Part shown: one piece after another, positions 8,433 through 18,001 of the stretch
How the letters are laid out: every line of letters starts with the position of its first letter
Position numbering within the stretch: the first letter of the stretch is position 1
Made by a program: the position numbers and the translations under genes
Notes under the pieces: generated by a model
Database searches by the model: none
What the model was told of the DNA's origin: nothing
Seen by the model: the letters and a program-made list of their open reading frames with translations, nothing else
Assembly: GCA_900547415.1 (NCBI GenBank)
Contig: URGS01000004.1
Span: forward strand, 1 to 64,000
Reading direction: 5' to 3'
Source of the DNA: an uncultured Phascolarctobacterium sp.
GTDB lineage: Bacteria > Bacillota > Negativicutes > Acidaminococcales > Acidaminococcaceae
DNA length: 64,000 nucleotides

Positions 8433-10097
8433 TTGGCAAAATCTCAAAATAAAGTTCAAATTATTCCCCTTGGAGGTTTAGGGGAAATTGGCAAAAACAT
8501 GACTGTTTTTCGCTATGGCGATGATATAATTCTCGTAGATGCTGGCTTAATGTTCCCTGAGGACGATATGCTTGGCATTGATTTAGTAATTCCTGATATT
8601 TCTTATCTTATTGAAAATAGAGACAAGGTGAAGGCTATTTTCCTTACCCATGGTCATGAAGACCATATTGGTGCCTTGCCTTATGTTTTAAAGCAGCTTG
8701 ATGTTCCTGTATATGGTACCGCACTTACTCTGGGAATATTACAAGGCCGCTTGAAGGAGAATGGTGTAAGCTCTGAAAGTTTGGTTACCATTAAACCTGG
8801 TGACAGAGTAATCGTTGGCTCCTTCCGTCTTGATTTTATTCGAGTTAACCACAGTATTCCTGATGCAATTTCTATTGCAATTAACACTCCTATTGGTACT
8901 ATTATTCATACTGGTGACTTTAAAATTGACCATACTCCGGTAGATGGTCAGGTAACTGAATTTAGCAAGTTTGCGGAATACGGCGATCGCGGTGTGCTGG
9001 CTCTGTTGGCAGATAGTACTAACGCCGAGCGTCCCGGATTCACTCCTAGTGAGCGTATGGTTGGCAAGACCTTTGACGATGAGTTCCGTTATGCAAAGAA
9101 TAGAATCATAGTTGCAACCTTCTCATCTAACGTTCACCGTATTCAGCAGGTTATTGATGCTGCCATTAAATATGATCGTAAAGTTGCAGTGATTGGCCGC
9201 AGTATGATAAATGTCGTAAGCATTGCCAGAGAGATGGGCTATCTGAATGCTCCTGACGGTGTACTGATTGACATTGACGAAACATCTAACTATACTGCAG
9301 ACAAGATTGTTATTATTACTACCGGTAGTCAGGGTGAGCCTATGTCAGCTTTGACCCGTATGGCAATGAATGATCACAAGAAGGTTGATATTATGCCTGG
9401 TGATACTGTAATTATTTCTGCAACTCCTATTCCTGGTAACGAAAAGCTTGTTTCCCGTACCATTGACCTGTTGTATAAATTGGGTGCTGATGTTATTTAT
9501 GAAAAGAGCAATGGCGTTCACGTTTCTGGTCACGCAAGCCAGGAAGAAATTAAGTTGATTCATAATCTTGTTCGTCCCAAGTTCTTTATTCCTGTTCATG
9601 GCGAGTTCCGTCATCTGATTAAGCATGCAAGCATTGCTAAGAGCCTTGGCATGGCTAGTGAAAATATTGTTATCGCTGAAAATGGCAGTGTTATTGAGCT
9701 GACAAGAAACAGCGTTGGCATTAATGGCAAGGTTACTGCAGGCAAGGTGCTGGTAGATGGTCTTGGCGTTGGTGACGTTGGCAATATCGTTCTTCGCGAT
9801 CGTCGCCAGCTGAGTCAGGACGGTATTATGATCGTAGTTGTAACCATTGATAAGGAAAGTTGTCACGTAGTTGCTGGTCCTGATATTGTATCCAGAGGCT
9901 TTGTCTATGTTCGTGAGGCTGAGGATTTAATGGAAGAGGCAAGGGATAAGGTTCAGGCTGCTCTTGAACGCTGTGAGGAAAACGGTGTATCTGAATGGTC
10001 TGTAATTAAGTCTAATGTAAGGGACGCTTTAGGTCGTTTCCTTTATGAAAAGACCCGCCGTCGTCCTATGATTCTTCCGATTATTATGGAAATTTAA
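8433..10097 (+). CDS. rnj: ribonuclease J
   Basis: RNase J is the metallo-beta-lactamase/beta-CASP nuclease with endonuclease and 5'-3' exonuclease activity that matures and degrades mRNA and rRNA in Firmicutes. The 554-residue protein carries the zinc motif HGHEDH near residue 74, further metal ligands (HTGDFK), the beta-CASP core and the C-terminal HVSGHASQEE and PVHGE segments. Translation begins at TTG (8433), eight bases after GGAGGTG; no ATG fits. It is the first gene of a long co-directional run. Only one RNase J is seen here; a second copy may exist elsewhere. Confidence 0.95.
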   Translation: MAKSQNKVQIIPLGGLGEIGKNMTVFRYGDDIILVDAGLMFPEDDMLGIDLVIPDISYLIENRDKVKAIFLTHGHEDHIGALPYVLKQLDVPVYGTALTLGILQGRLKENGVSSESLVTIKPGDRVIVGSFRLDFIRVNHSIPDAISIAINTPIGTIIHTGDFKIDHTPVDGQVTEFSKFAEYGDRGVLALLADSTNAERPGFTPSERMVGKTFDDEFRYAKNRIIVATFSSNVHRIQQVIDAAIKYDRKVAVIGRSMINVVSIAREMGYLNAPDGVLIDIDETSNYTADKIVIITTGSQGEPMSALTRMAMNDHKKVDIMPGDTVIISATPIPGNEKLVSRTIDLLYKLGADVIYEKSNGVHVSGHASQEEIKLIHNLVRPKFFIPVHGEFRHLIKHASIAKSLGMASENIVIAENGSVIELTRNSVGINGKVTAGKVLVDGLGVGDVGNIVLRDRRQLSQDGIMIVVVTIDKESCHVVAGPDIVSRGFVYVREAEDLMEEARDKVQAALERCEENGVSEWSVIKSNVRDALGRFLYEKTRRRPMILPIIMEI

Positions 10098-10106
10098 AAA
10101 TACTTT

Positions 10107-10140
10107 GTTTGGAGTAATGAAAAGTTTGGAGTAATGAAAA
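10107..10140 (+). repeat. tandem 17-bp duplication of a Shine-Dalgarno and start codon
   Basis: Two perfect adjacent copies of a 17-base unit (10107-10123 and 10124-10140) each contain GGAG and an ATG. The first ATG (10117) opens a five-codon ORF, M-K-S-L-E, whose TAA at 10132-10134 overlaps the ftsK ATG at 10134. Ribosomes could terminate and restart there. Confidence 0.9.
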
Positions 10141-12830
10141 TGCGTAAGGAAAGGAAAGCAAGAAAACAGAATAGCGGTAATAATGCGGTATATCTTGGCA
10201 TTATTTTTCTAGTGCTGGCAGCAATTTATGGCCTTGCTTATTTTGCAGTTTTTGAGCTGTTCCCCTTACAATTTGCCAACACTGTACAGAATTATCTTTT
10301 AGGTAAAATGTCCTTTTTGCTGCCTATAGTCCTGTTGCTTTGGGGCTGGAGGTTAGTTTTTTCTGCCTCTGCAGGCTTCTTTAACAAGAAAACATTGGCT
10401 TTTCTTATGGTGATGCTGTGTCTTTTAGGCACAGCTCATCATATTTTAGTGCCAATTAAGGAGGAGCTTTATCCTGAACGGTTAACAGAAGGAGCAGGTT
10501 TTATTGGAGGCGTTATTGCCTGGATTCTCCACAATCTATTGGGAGAAAATGGTACTGTTGCCTTTTTAGCATGTGGCTGGGCTTTGACCATAGTTTTCGT
10601 TTTGCCATGGAAAAGAATATATATTTACGTTAAGGAAATGTTTGCTGTTTCTCCGAAAGCTGTGCCTGAAAAACAGGAGGAGCAGCTTAAGACTGCTGAG
10701 AAAGTCGTTCCCCAAAGAAGATTTCCGCGAGCAGCTAGCCTAAAGCATGAGAATAATGCTAGCTCTATTAAGGAGGTTTACAATGACTCCGAATTTAATA
10801 GTTTTCAGGATGGTATCAAAAAGCAATCAACATTTAGACGTATTCTGAGCTTCAAGGATGATAATATTTATGAGCAGGATCCTGTAAAAGAAGAAATTCA
10901 AAAAAATCCGGTCAAGGTTCCTGAATGGGTGGAACGTCCTCCTCAGCAGGTTATTATTCGTCCTAAGATTAATTACGGTGATGAGCCTGCGAATGGTTAC
11001 CATGAAGCTGCAGCTGCTGAGCCTACTGCTGTTGAACCACTAACTGTAGAACATAAGCAGGAAACTGATAGGGTAGCCAGCTTGTTTGTTAATAATTCAT
11101 ATAGTAAGCCTGAGCAATCCAGTGGTGATAAAGCCTATGAAGCACCTTACATAAGAACTAATGGTGAGTCTATGTTTAGCGAGGTTGTGGAAGCAGGTGC
11201 AGAAAACGCTGCAGAGGAAAAAGCTGCCGGAAATACAGGTAAGGTTGTTTCTCTGACTGGTGTTGGCACTGCTGCACATGCAATGGAGGAGCAACAGCGT
11301 AAGGTTGAAATCTATGATAGTGCGAAAAAGATTAACGCTGCTGCAGAAGCTGTATCTGAACCTAAGAATGAGCAGCAAATGGAAAGTGCTTACAAGCTGC
11401 CGCCTTTGGAAATCTTGAATATGCCTACAGCAACACCTGCGTCCTCGTATGAAAAGGATATTATGCAGCAGTGTGCTGTTTTGGAGCAAACATTGGCCGA
11501 TTTTCGTGTACGGGCTAAGGTTATTGCTGTTACAAGAGGGCCTTCTGTAACCCGTTTTGAATTAGAGCCTGCTCCTGGAGTTAAGGTAAGCTCTGTCGTT
11601 AATTTGGCAGATGATATTGCTCTGAGGTTGGCTGCTCCTGGTGTTCGTATTGAGGCTCCTATTCCTGGGAAATCGGCCATTGGTATCGAAGCACCGAATA
11701 CAAAGAATGACCCTGTGTGCTTCCGAGAGGTTGTTGACAATAAGCAGGTTCGTCAAAGTGAGTCTAGTCTGTGTATCGGTTTAGGCAAGGATATTAGCGG
11801 CAATATTATTCCAGCTGATTTATCAAAAATGCCCCATTTACTGGTTGCTGGTTCTACTGGCTCCGGTAAATCTGTATGTATTAACACTATTATTGCTGGA
11901 ATTTTATATAAGGCTCGTCCTGAGGATGTGAAGCTTATTTTAGTTGACCCTAAGGTTGTTGAGCTTTCTAACTATAATGGTATTCCCCATTTGCTCACCC
12001 CTGTAGTAACGGAGCCTAAGAAGGCTGCATCAGCACTTCATTGGGCGGTAGCAGAAATGGAACGTCGTTATCAGACCTTTGCTGATAACCATGTTCGTGA
12101 TATTAATAGTTATAATAGCCAAGCAGAACAGAAGATGCCGTTTATTGTTATTATCATAGACGAGCTTAGTGATTTGATGATGGTTGCTAAGGTTGATGTG
12201 GAGGATGCTATCCTGCGTCTTGCTCAAAAGGCTCGTGCTGCTGGTATTCATCTTATCTTGGCAACTCAAAGACCTTCTGTTGATGTTATTACCGGTATTG
12301 TAAAAGCTAATATTCCCTCTAGAATCGCGTTTGCTGTTTCATCACAAACTGATTCACGTACTATAATCGATATGGGCGGTGCAGAAAAGCTTTTAGGCAA
12401 AGGTGATATGCTGTTTTATCCCATCGGCATGAATAAGCCTGTCAGAGTACAGGGAGCCTTTGTTAGTGATGCCGAGTTAAATAGAATTGTTGACTTTATT
12501 ATTAAACAATCCATTCCTGTAAATTACTCGGAAGAGGTTACGGAACAGGAGCTGGAGTGTGATGGTAAGGGTTCAGCTCCGGAAGATGGCAGCAGCCCCA
12601 TGCTGGCGGAGGATGAGCTTTTAGAGGATGCTATTAAGCTTGTACTTGATATGGGACAGGCATCTTCATCTATGCTTCAGCGTCGATTTAGGATTGGCTA
12701 CACCCGAGCTGCCAGATTGGTGGATACCATGGAGGAAATGGGAATTGTCGGTCAGGCTGTCGGCAGTAAGCCGCGTGAAGTGATTATGTCTCGTCAGGAA
12801 GTGGAGGAACGCTTCCTGAATCAGGAATAA
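10134..12830 (+). CDS. ftsK: DNA translocase FtsK/SpoIIIE
   Basis: Septum-located ATPase that pumps chromosomal DNA during division or dimer resolution. The 898-residue protein has four N-terminal membrane segments, a long low-complexity linker to about residue 430, a RecA-like motor with Walker A (AGSTGSGKS) and Walker B (IIIDELSD), and a C-terminal winged-helix gamma domain (about 830-890) that reads polar DNA sequences. The start at 10134 is the second of two duplicated Shine-Dalgarno/ATG units; an in-frame ATG at 10140 is an alternative. Its usual partner XerC lies about 41 kb away in this window. Confidence 0.95.
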   Translation: MKMRKERKARKQNSGNNAVYLGIIFLVLAAIYGLAYFAVFELFPLQFANTVQNYLLGKMSFLLPIVLLLWGWRLVFSASAGFFNKKTLAFLMVMLCLLGTAHHILVPIKEELYPERLTEGAGFIGGVIAWILHNLLGENGTVAFLACGWALTIVFVLPWKRIYIYVKEMFAVSPKAVPEKQEEQLKTAEKVVPQRRFPRAASLKHENNASSIKEVYNDSEFNSFQDGIKKQSTFRRILSFKDDNIYEQDPVKEEIQKNPVKVPEWVERPPQQVIIRPKINYGDEPANGYHEAAAAEPTAVEPLTVEHKQETDRVASLFVNNSYSKPEQSSGDKAYEAPYIRTNGESMFSEVVEAGAENAAEEKAAGNTGKVVSLTGVGTAAHAMEEQQRKVEIYDSAKKINAAAEAVSEPKNEQQMESAYKLPPLEILNMPTATPASSYEKDIMQQCAVLEQTLADFRVRAKVIAVTRGPSVTRFELEPAPGVKVSSVVNLADDIALRLAAPGVRIEAPIPGKSAIGIEAPNTKNDPVCFREVVDNKQVRQSESSLCIGLGKDISGNIIPADLSKMPHLLVAGSTGSGKSVCINTIIAGILYKARPEDVKLILVDPKVVELSNYNGIPHLLTPVVTEPKKAASALHWAVAEMERRYQTFADNHVRDINSYNSQAEQKMPFIVIIIDELSDLMMVAKVDVEDAILRLAQKARAAGIHLILATQRPSVDVITGIVKANIPSRIAFAVSSQTDSRTIIDMGGAEKLLGKGDMLFYPIGMNKPVRVQGAFVSDAELNRIVDFIIKQSIPVNYSEEVTEQELECDGKGSAPEDGSSPMLAEDELLEDAIKLVLDMGQASSSMLQRRFRIGYTRAARLVDTMEEMGIVGQAVGSKPREVIMSRQEVEERFLNQE

Positions 12831-12845
12831 TTGGAGGTACTGATT

Positions 12846-13610
12846 GTGGAGGATGTAAAGGGCGTAGGTGCTACCTTGCGTGAAGCAAGAATAGCAAAAA
12901 ATCTTTCTATATTAGACATTGAGAAGGCTATTAATGTACGATCCTCGTATATAAAGGCTATTGAGGACGAGGAGTATAATAAGGCTCCTGGCGACGTTTT
13001 TGTACGTGGTATCATTCGCAGTTATGGTAATTATCTGGGGTTGGATGGCATGGAGCTTGTTTCCATGTACAGAGAAAGCTCTGCTGGCGAGGCTGCTCGT
13101 GCTGCAGCTATCCGCGAGGTTGAAAATGTTAAGATGAACATTCAGCTGAAGGATAAGCGTGATATTGGTTCTGGTCGCGGAGGCTTTTCTATGCCAGAGT
13201 TTAAGCTGCCTATGCAAGAAATTGCAGTAGGTTTGGGTGCCCTGATGATTTTGGCAGTAGGCTATTTCACAGTTCCCAAGTTGGTTAACTATATGCAGAG
13301 CATGCCAGCTGCACAAGAGGAGCCTATTAAGGCAGAAGCTCCGGCAGTTTCTCAGCCTGCAGCACCATTAGACAAGGTTGTTGTAGAGTTGGAGGCTACA
13401 GGTGACTGTTGGCTAGAGGTTACAGCTGATGGCAAGGAAGTGTTTGCTTCTATGCTGTATGATAAAGATAAAAAGACCTTTGAAGCTAAGGATAAGCTTG
13501 TTATTAAATATGGCAATATTGATGTTATGAAGGTTATTTATAACGGTAAGCCTGTTGACTTTTCTGGTCAACATGGCGTAGTTCTTTCGACATATACTAA
13601 AACGGAGTAA
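12846..13610 (+). CDS. RodZ-like helix-turn-helix membrane protein
   Basis: The protein has a Xre-type helix-turn-helix at residues 5-70 (GATLREAR, IRSYGNYLGL), a basic stretch, one membrane segment near 135-150 and an extracytoplasmic DUF4115-like beta domain at the C-terminus. This is the layout of RodZ, which links MreB to the cell-wall machinery. The first in-frame start (TTG 12831) contains the Shine-Dalgarno itself, so GTG at 12846, seven bases after GGAGGT, is preferred; this gives 254 residues. It follows ftsK by 15 bases, which fits a cell-shape and division role. Confidence 0.8.
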   Translation: MEDVKGVGATLREARIAKNLSILDIEKAINVRSSYIKAIEDEEYNKAPGDVFVRGIIRSYGNYLGLDGMELVSMYRESSAGEAARAAAIREVENVKMNIQLKDKRDIGSGRGGFSMPEFKLPMQEIAVGLGALMILAVGYFTVPKLVNYMQSMPAAQEEPIKAEAPAVSQPAAPLDKVVVELEATGDCWLEVTADGKEVFASMLYDKDKKTFEAKDKLVIKYGNIDVMKVIYNGKPVDFSGQHGVVLSTYTKTE

Positions 13611-13613
13611 TTT

Positions 13614-15638
13614 ATGAAACAATTTTTACCTATAACTGCAGAAGAAATTGCTCAGCGTGGCTGGGAGCAGTTGGATTTTTTATTCATCAGTGGTGATGCC
13701 TATGTGGATCATCCTTCCTTTGGACCTGCAGTAATTTGTCGTGTGCTGGAGGCTCAAGGCTATAAGGTAGCACTTTTATGCCAACCAGAATGGGATAACC
13801 CAGAAAAGTTAGCTGCTTTAGGAAAGCCTCGTCTTGGCGTGATGATTTCTGGCGGTAATCTGGACTCTATGCTGTGCCATTATACTGCCAGCAAGCACCA
13901 CCGTAGTGTTGATAAGTATACTGCAGGTGGAGTTATGGGCAAGCGTCCCGACCATGCTACTATGGTTTATGCCAAGCTGGCAAAACAGCTATGGCCTGAA
14001 CTGCCTGTAATTATCGGTGGCATTGAAGCTAGTCTGCGACGCTTTGTACATTTTGATTATTGGGAAAATAAGCTTTTGCCTTCTATTTTGGAAAGCAGTG
14101 GTGCTGACCTTCTTGTTTATGGTATGGGCGAAAAACAGGTAGTGGAGATTGCCGATTACCTGGCTGGCGGTGCATCTCTTGAGGATATGCACTATATTAG
14201 AGGTACTGCTTATGCCAGCAAGTCTTTGCCAGAAGGCGAGGAATATGTGGAGCTGCCTAGCTGGGGTGAAATTCAGCAGGATAGAAAGCTGTTCGCCAAG
14301 GCCTATAAGCTGCAGAGCAGAGAACAGGACCCATTTTATGGCAAGACTGTCATTCAAAAGGGGCAAAAGAAATATATTATCCAAAATCCTTCTGTGTACC
14401 CATTGACTCAGGAGGAAATGGATGCAATTTATGATTTAGACTATATGCGTCAATGGCATCCGTCTTACGATGCTTTAGGTGGTGTAGCTGCCTTAGAAGA
14501 GGTGCAGTATAGTATTGTCAGTTGCCGAGGCTGCTTTGGCAGTTGTTCCTTCTGTGCTATTCATGCCCATCAGGGACGTATAATTCAGGCTCGTAGTCAT
14601 GAATCAATCATTCGCGAGGCAAAAATTCTTACACAAATGCCAGGTTTTAAGGGATATATCCATGATGTTGGTGGTCCTACTGCCAACTTCCGCCATCCTT
14701 CCTGTGCTAAGCAGCTTAAGTACGGCGTTTGTAAGGACAGACAGTGCTTGTTTCCAAGCCCATGTCCCAACATAGATGCTGATCATAGTGACTATATCAG
14801 CCTGTTGCAGAAGCTGCGTGCACTGCCTGGAGTGAAAAAAGTATTTATTCGAAGTGGTATTCGCTTTGACTATCTCTTGGCTGATAAAAATCTTGACTTC
14901 CTGGATCAGCTTTGCCGCTATCATGTGAGTGGTCTGCTAAAGGTTGCTCCTGAGCATATTTCTCCGCCGGTGTTAGCTAAAATGGGCAAGCCTGGCAAAG
15001 ATGTTTATCTGAAATTTATGCGTCTGTATGCTCAAAAAAATAAAGAAATCGGACTGGAGCAATATTTAGTACCTTACTTTATTTCTAGTCATCCAGGCTG
15101 CACTTTGAATAATGCCATTGAATTGGCTGAGTTTTTACGAGATATTAAGCATCAGCCTGAGCAGGTACAGGATTTCATTCCTACTCCTGGCAGTGCATCT
15201 ACTGCTATGTATTATTCAGGAGTGGATCCGGAAACAGGCAAGGAGCTTTTCGTTGCGCGCAATCCCCATGATAAGGCGATGCAGCGTGCCTTGATGCAGT
15301 ACAAGAACCCACGTAACAGACAGCTGGTTCTGGAAGCTTTGCAAAAGGCAGGACGCATGGATTTAGTTGGTAGCGACAATCACTGCCTTCTGTATGTAGA
15401 TCAGGGACGACCTCGTGGCAGACAGTCAGCTCGTGGCGTTGACCGCCGCAGCGGAGGCCGTATGAATGATGAGAAACCATTTGGTAGAGGAGAACGTACT
15501 AACGTTACTGGCAAACGAGGTGCCAATGCTTCTCATAGAGCTTCTAAGGAGCAGGGACTTGGCAACGGTCGTTCCTACGGAAATCAAGGTAAAGCTAAAA
15601 ATAACAGCAGAGGTAATAAATCTGTAAAGGGTAGATAA
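13614..15638 (+). CDS. YgiQ family radical SAM protein
   Basis: Member of the UPF0313/YgiQ radical SAM family, whose reaction is not established. The 674-residue protein has an N-terminal B12-binding-like region (GDAYVDHPSFG), the radical SAM cysteines C-x3-C-x2-C in CRGCFGSCSFC, and a conserved second cysteine group (CKDRQCLFPSPC). The last 80 or so residues are a Gly/Arg/Asn/Lys-rich basic tail. It is three bases after the RodZ-like gene and one base before the next lipoprotein gene, so all are co-transcribed. Confidence 0.88.
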   Translation: MKQFLPITAEEIAQRGWEQLDFLFISGDAYVDHPSFGPAVICRVLEAQGYKVALLCQPEWDNPEKLAALGKPRLGVMISGGNLDSMLCHYTASKHHRSVDKYTAGGVMGKRPDHATMVYAKLAKQLWPELPVIIGGIEASLRRFVHFDYWENKLLPSILESSGADLLVYGMGEKQVVEIADYLAGGASLEDMHYIRGTAYASKSLPEGEEYVELPSWGEIQQDRKLFAKAYKLQSREQDPFYGKTVIQKGQKKYIIQNPSVYPLTQEEMDAIYDLDYMRQWHPSYDALGGVAALEEVQYSIVSCRGCFGSCSFCAIHAHQGRIIQARSHESIIREAKILTQMPGFKGYIHDVGGPTANFRHPSCAKQLKYGVCKDRQCLFPSPCPNIDADHSDYISLLQKLRALPGVKKVFIRSGIRFDYLLADKNLDFLDQLCRYHVSGLLKVAPEHISPPVLAKMGKPGKDVYLKFMRLYAQKNKEIGLEQYLVPYFISSHPGCTLNNAIELAEFLRDIKHQPEQVQDFIPTPGSASTAMYYSGVDPETGKELFVARNPHDKAMQRALMQYKNPRNRQLVLEALQKAGRMDLVGSDNHCLLYVDQGRPRGRQSARGVDRRSGGRMNDEKPFGRGERTNVTGKRGANASHRASKEQGLGNGRSYGNQGKAKNNSRGNKSVKGR

Positions 15639-15639
15639 T

Positions 15640-16626
15640 ATGCTGCGTTGTGTTTTTCTGGCGCTGCTACTCTGCAGTCTGCTATTGGCAGGCTGTGGAG
15701 GTGGCGGTGACAGTGATAAACAATTAAATAAGGCATTGGTTTTATATTCTGAGCTTGATCCCAAGTATACGGAAAACCTTGTACATAGCTACAACAAAAG
15801 CACAGGAGGTAAAATTCTTCTGAAGGCTATATATGAGATTAAGCCCGACACTTATAGACCTGATTTGGTATTGGCTGAAAGTCGCACTTTAGCGGGTTTA
15901 AAGGCTCAGGGGAAGCTGCGTTCAGTATTCTTCGAGCTAGGTGATAGGATTCCTACAGACTTTAAGGATGGAGAAGGCTTTTGGTATGGAGCTTTTTATG
16001 ATCCAACAGTTTTTTTAGTAAATCAACAATTTGCTCGAAAGGTTGGCCAGAAAAATATCGAAGGCTGGCATGACTTGGAGAATCTACAGGATGTACGTAT
16101 AGCTGTAGAGAATTTATCTGACAGTAACAGTACAAAAAATTTTTTAGGTGCTATGGCGGACCATATGGGAGAGGCAACATCTCTTAATTATATGTGGAAT
16201 ATTAATCGTTTTATAGCCCAATATGCTAAATTTCCTTTTACACCAATTCGTATGACGGCAGTAGGCGATGCAGACCTTGCTGTAACTCGTCAAAGCTATG
16301 TTTTTAAATATTTGGAAAATGATTTTCCTGCCTATGTGGTACACCCTAATGAAGGGTCACCAATCAACCTTTATGGCGTAGGGGTATTTGCTGATTGTGG
16401 TCTTACCAAAGAGGCTGCTAGCTTTTTTGAATGGCTCATTGGCAGTGCCGAGGTGCAGAAGATTTCCCAGCTTGATGCTGTTGGTTATCATTTCCTCTTT
16501 CCACGTGGTAAAGATTATGCAGCAGCTGATACAGAAAAGCTGTGGCTGAACAAAAACTACGTTGATTATACAAAGCAGGAAGAGCTGGTTGCCAAATGGT
16601 TGGAAAAGGTAAGGTTTAGTAAATAG
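15640..16626 (+). CDS. ABC transporter substrate-binding lipoprotein (Fe3+/spermidine-type fold), orphan
   Basis: A 328-residue exported lipoprotein: a hydrophobic signal peptide ends in a lipobox (LLAGC), followed by a glycine-rich linker and a type 2 periplasmic binding fold (YDPTVFLVNQQF, SPINLYGVGVF). Proteins of this kind bind iron, phosphonate or similar ligands. No permease or ATPase gene is nearby; it sits between the radical SAM genes ygiQ and rimO. The ligand is unknown, and iron supply to these Fe-S enzymes would be only a guess. Confidence 0.75.
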   Translation: MLRCVFLALLLCSLLLAGCGGGGDSDKQLNKALVLYSELDPKYTENLVHSYNKSTGGKILLKAIYEIKPDTYRPDLVLAESRTLAGLKAQGKLRSVFFELGDRIPTDFKDGEGFWYGAFYDPTVFLVNQQFARKVGQKNIEGWHDLENLQDVRIAVENLSDSNSTKNFLGAMADHMGEATSLNYMWNINRFIAQYAKFPFTPIRMTAVGDADLAVTRQSYVFKYLENDFPAYVVHPNEGSPINLYGVGVFADCGLTKEAASFFEWLIGSAEVQKISQLDAVGYHFLFPRGKDYAAADTEKLWLNKNYVDYTKQEELVAKWLEKVRFSK

Positions 16627-16643
16627 ATTGAGGAGGAAAAGAA

Positions 16644-17978
16644 ATGAAAATAGGTATGGTAAGTCTTGGCTGTCCTAAGAATCTTGTTGATTCTGAGGTG
16701 ATGCTGGGAATTATTCGTGAAAAGGACTTGACCGTAACTAATGATCCTTCTGAAGCAGATATGATAATTGTCAACACATGTGGCTTTATCGAAAGTGCTA
16801 AGGAGGAGTCTATAAATACAATTTTACAGATGGCAGAATATAAGAATAATGGAGTCTGCAAATATCTGCTTATGACAGGCTGTTTAGGTCAGCGTTATGC
16901 AGACGACCTTTTTGAGGAGCTCAAGGAGGTTGATGCTATTGTTGGTACTGACGCATTTACCGATATTGGTTGGGTTATAGACCAGGTTGTTGGTGGCAAA
17001 CGCGTTAAGCATTTAGAAAAAAATTCTGAACTTAAGAGTGAAAATGTTCAGCTTATGCCTCGTATGCTGACAACACCTGATTATATGGCATATTTAAAGA
17101 TTGCAGAGGGATGCGATAACTGCTGCTCCTACTGCTGTATTCCTCAAATTCGTGGACCATATACCAGTAAGCCCTATGATGAGGTTATGGCCGAGGCGAG
17201 AGCCTTGGCTGCTGGCGGAGTAAAAGAGCTTATTGTTGTAGCTCAGGACACAACCCGTTATGGCGAGGATTTATATGGTAAGCTGATGCTGCCACAGCTG
17301 CTTCGTGATTTAAACGAACTTGATGGCATCAAATGGATTAGAGTTATGTATCTATATCCCAATAATTTTAATGATGAGCTTATTGAAGCCTTTGCCACTT
17401 TGGACAAGGTTTGCAAATACATTGATATTCCCCTGCAGCATGCCAGCGACCGTCTGCTGCAAAGTATGAATCGCTATGATACCAAGGCAGAAGTTGAGGC
17501 GCTGCTGGCTAAACTGCGTCAGCGTATTCCTGGTATTACTATCCGTACTACCTTTATTGTAGGTTTCCCCGGCGAGACTGATGAGGATTTTGAAGAATTG
17601 CAGGATTTTGTAGAGGCGCAGCGCTTTGAAAATGCAGGCGTGTTCCAGTATTCTCGAGAGGAGGGTACAGTTGCAGGCGCTATGCCTAACCAAATTGCTC
17701 CAGAGGTTAAGGAAAATCGTTATCACGCGCTGATGGCTCTTCAGGCAGGAATTTCTGAAGACCTGCATTTAGAGCGTGAAGGTGAAGTGCTTGACGTTAT
17801 TGTTGAAGGCTTTGATGAGGAAAATCCGGAGCTGGCCTTTGGTCGCTCCTATCACGAGGCACCGGATATTGATGGCAATATTTTTATTGAAGGCGCCGGT
17901 AATTTAGAAATTGGCCAAATGGTCAAGGTTAGAATCTTGCAGGGCTTTACCTATGAAATGGTAGGCGAGCTGGCTTAA
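16644..17978 (+). CDS. rimO: ribosomal protein uS12 methylthiotransferase RimO
   Basis: Radical SAM enzyme that adds a methylthio group to the conserved aspartate of ribosomal protein S12. The 444 residues show the N-terminal UPF0004 domain (GMVSLGCPKNLVDSE), whose cysteines hold a second cluster, the radical SAM motif C-x3-C-x2-C in EGCDNCCSYC, and a C-terminal TRAM domain. The SLGCPKN opening and the IPQIRG segment distinguish RimO from MiaB. It has a good GAGGAGG Shine-Dalgarno and is 17 bases after the lipoprotein gene. Confidence 0.95.
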   Translation: MKIGMVSLGCPKNLVDSEVMLGIIREKDLTVTNDPSEADMIIVNTCGFIESAKEESINTILQMAEYKNNGVCKYLLMTGCLGQRYADDLFEELKEVDAIVGTDAFTDIGWVIDQVVGGKRVKHLEKNSELKSENVQLMPRMLTTPDYMAYLKIAEGCDNCCSYCCIPQIRGPYTSKPYDEVMAEARALAAGGVKELIVVAQDTTRYGEDLYGKLMLPQLLRDLNELDGIKWIRVMYLYPNNFNDELIEAFATLDKVCKYIDIPLQHASDRLLQSMNRYDTKAEVEALLAKLRQRIPGITIRTTFIVGFPGETDEDFEELQDFVEAQRFENAGVFQYSREEGTVAGAMPNQIAPEVKENRYHALMALQAGISEDLHLEREGEVLDVIVEGFDEENPELAFGRSYHEAPDIDGNIFIEGAGNLEIGQMVKVRILQGFTYEMVGELA

Positions 17979-18001
17979 AAGTTAGCTCTAGGAGGTTTAT
18001 A

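Noticed and set aside
15640..16626. Complete iron ABC transporter operon
   Set aside because: Only the binding lipoprotein is present; neighbours are radical SAM enzymes, not permease or ATPase genes.
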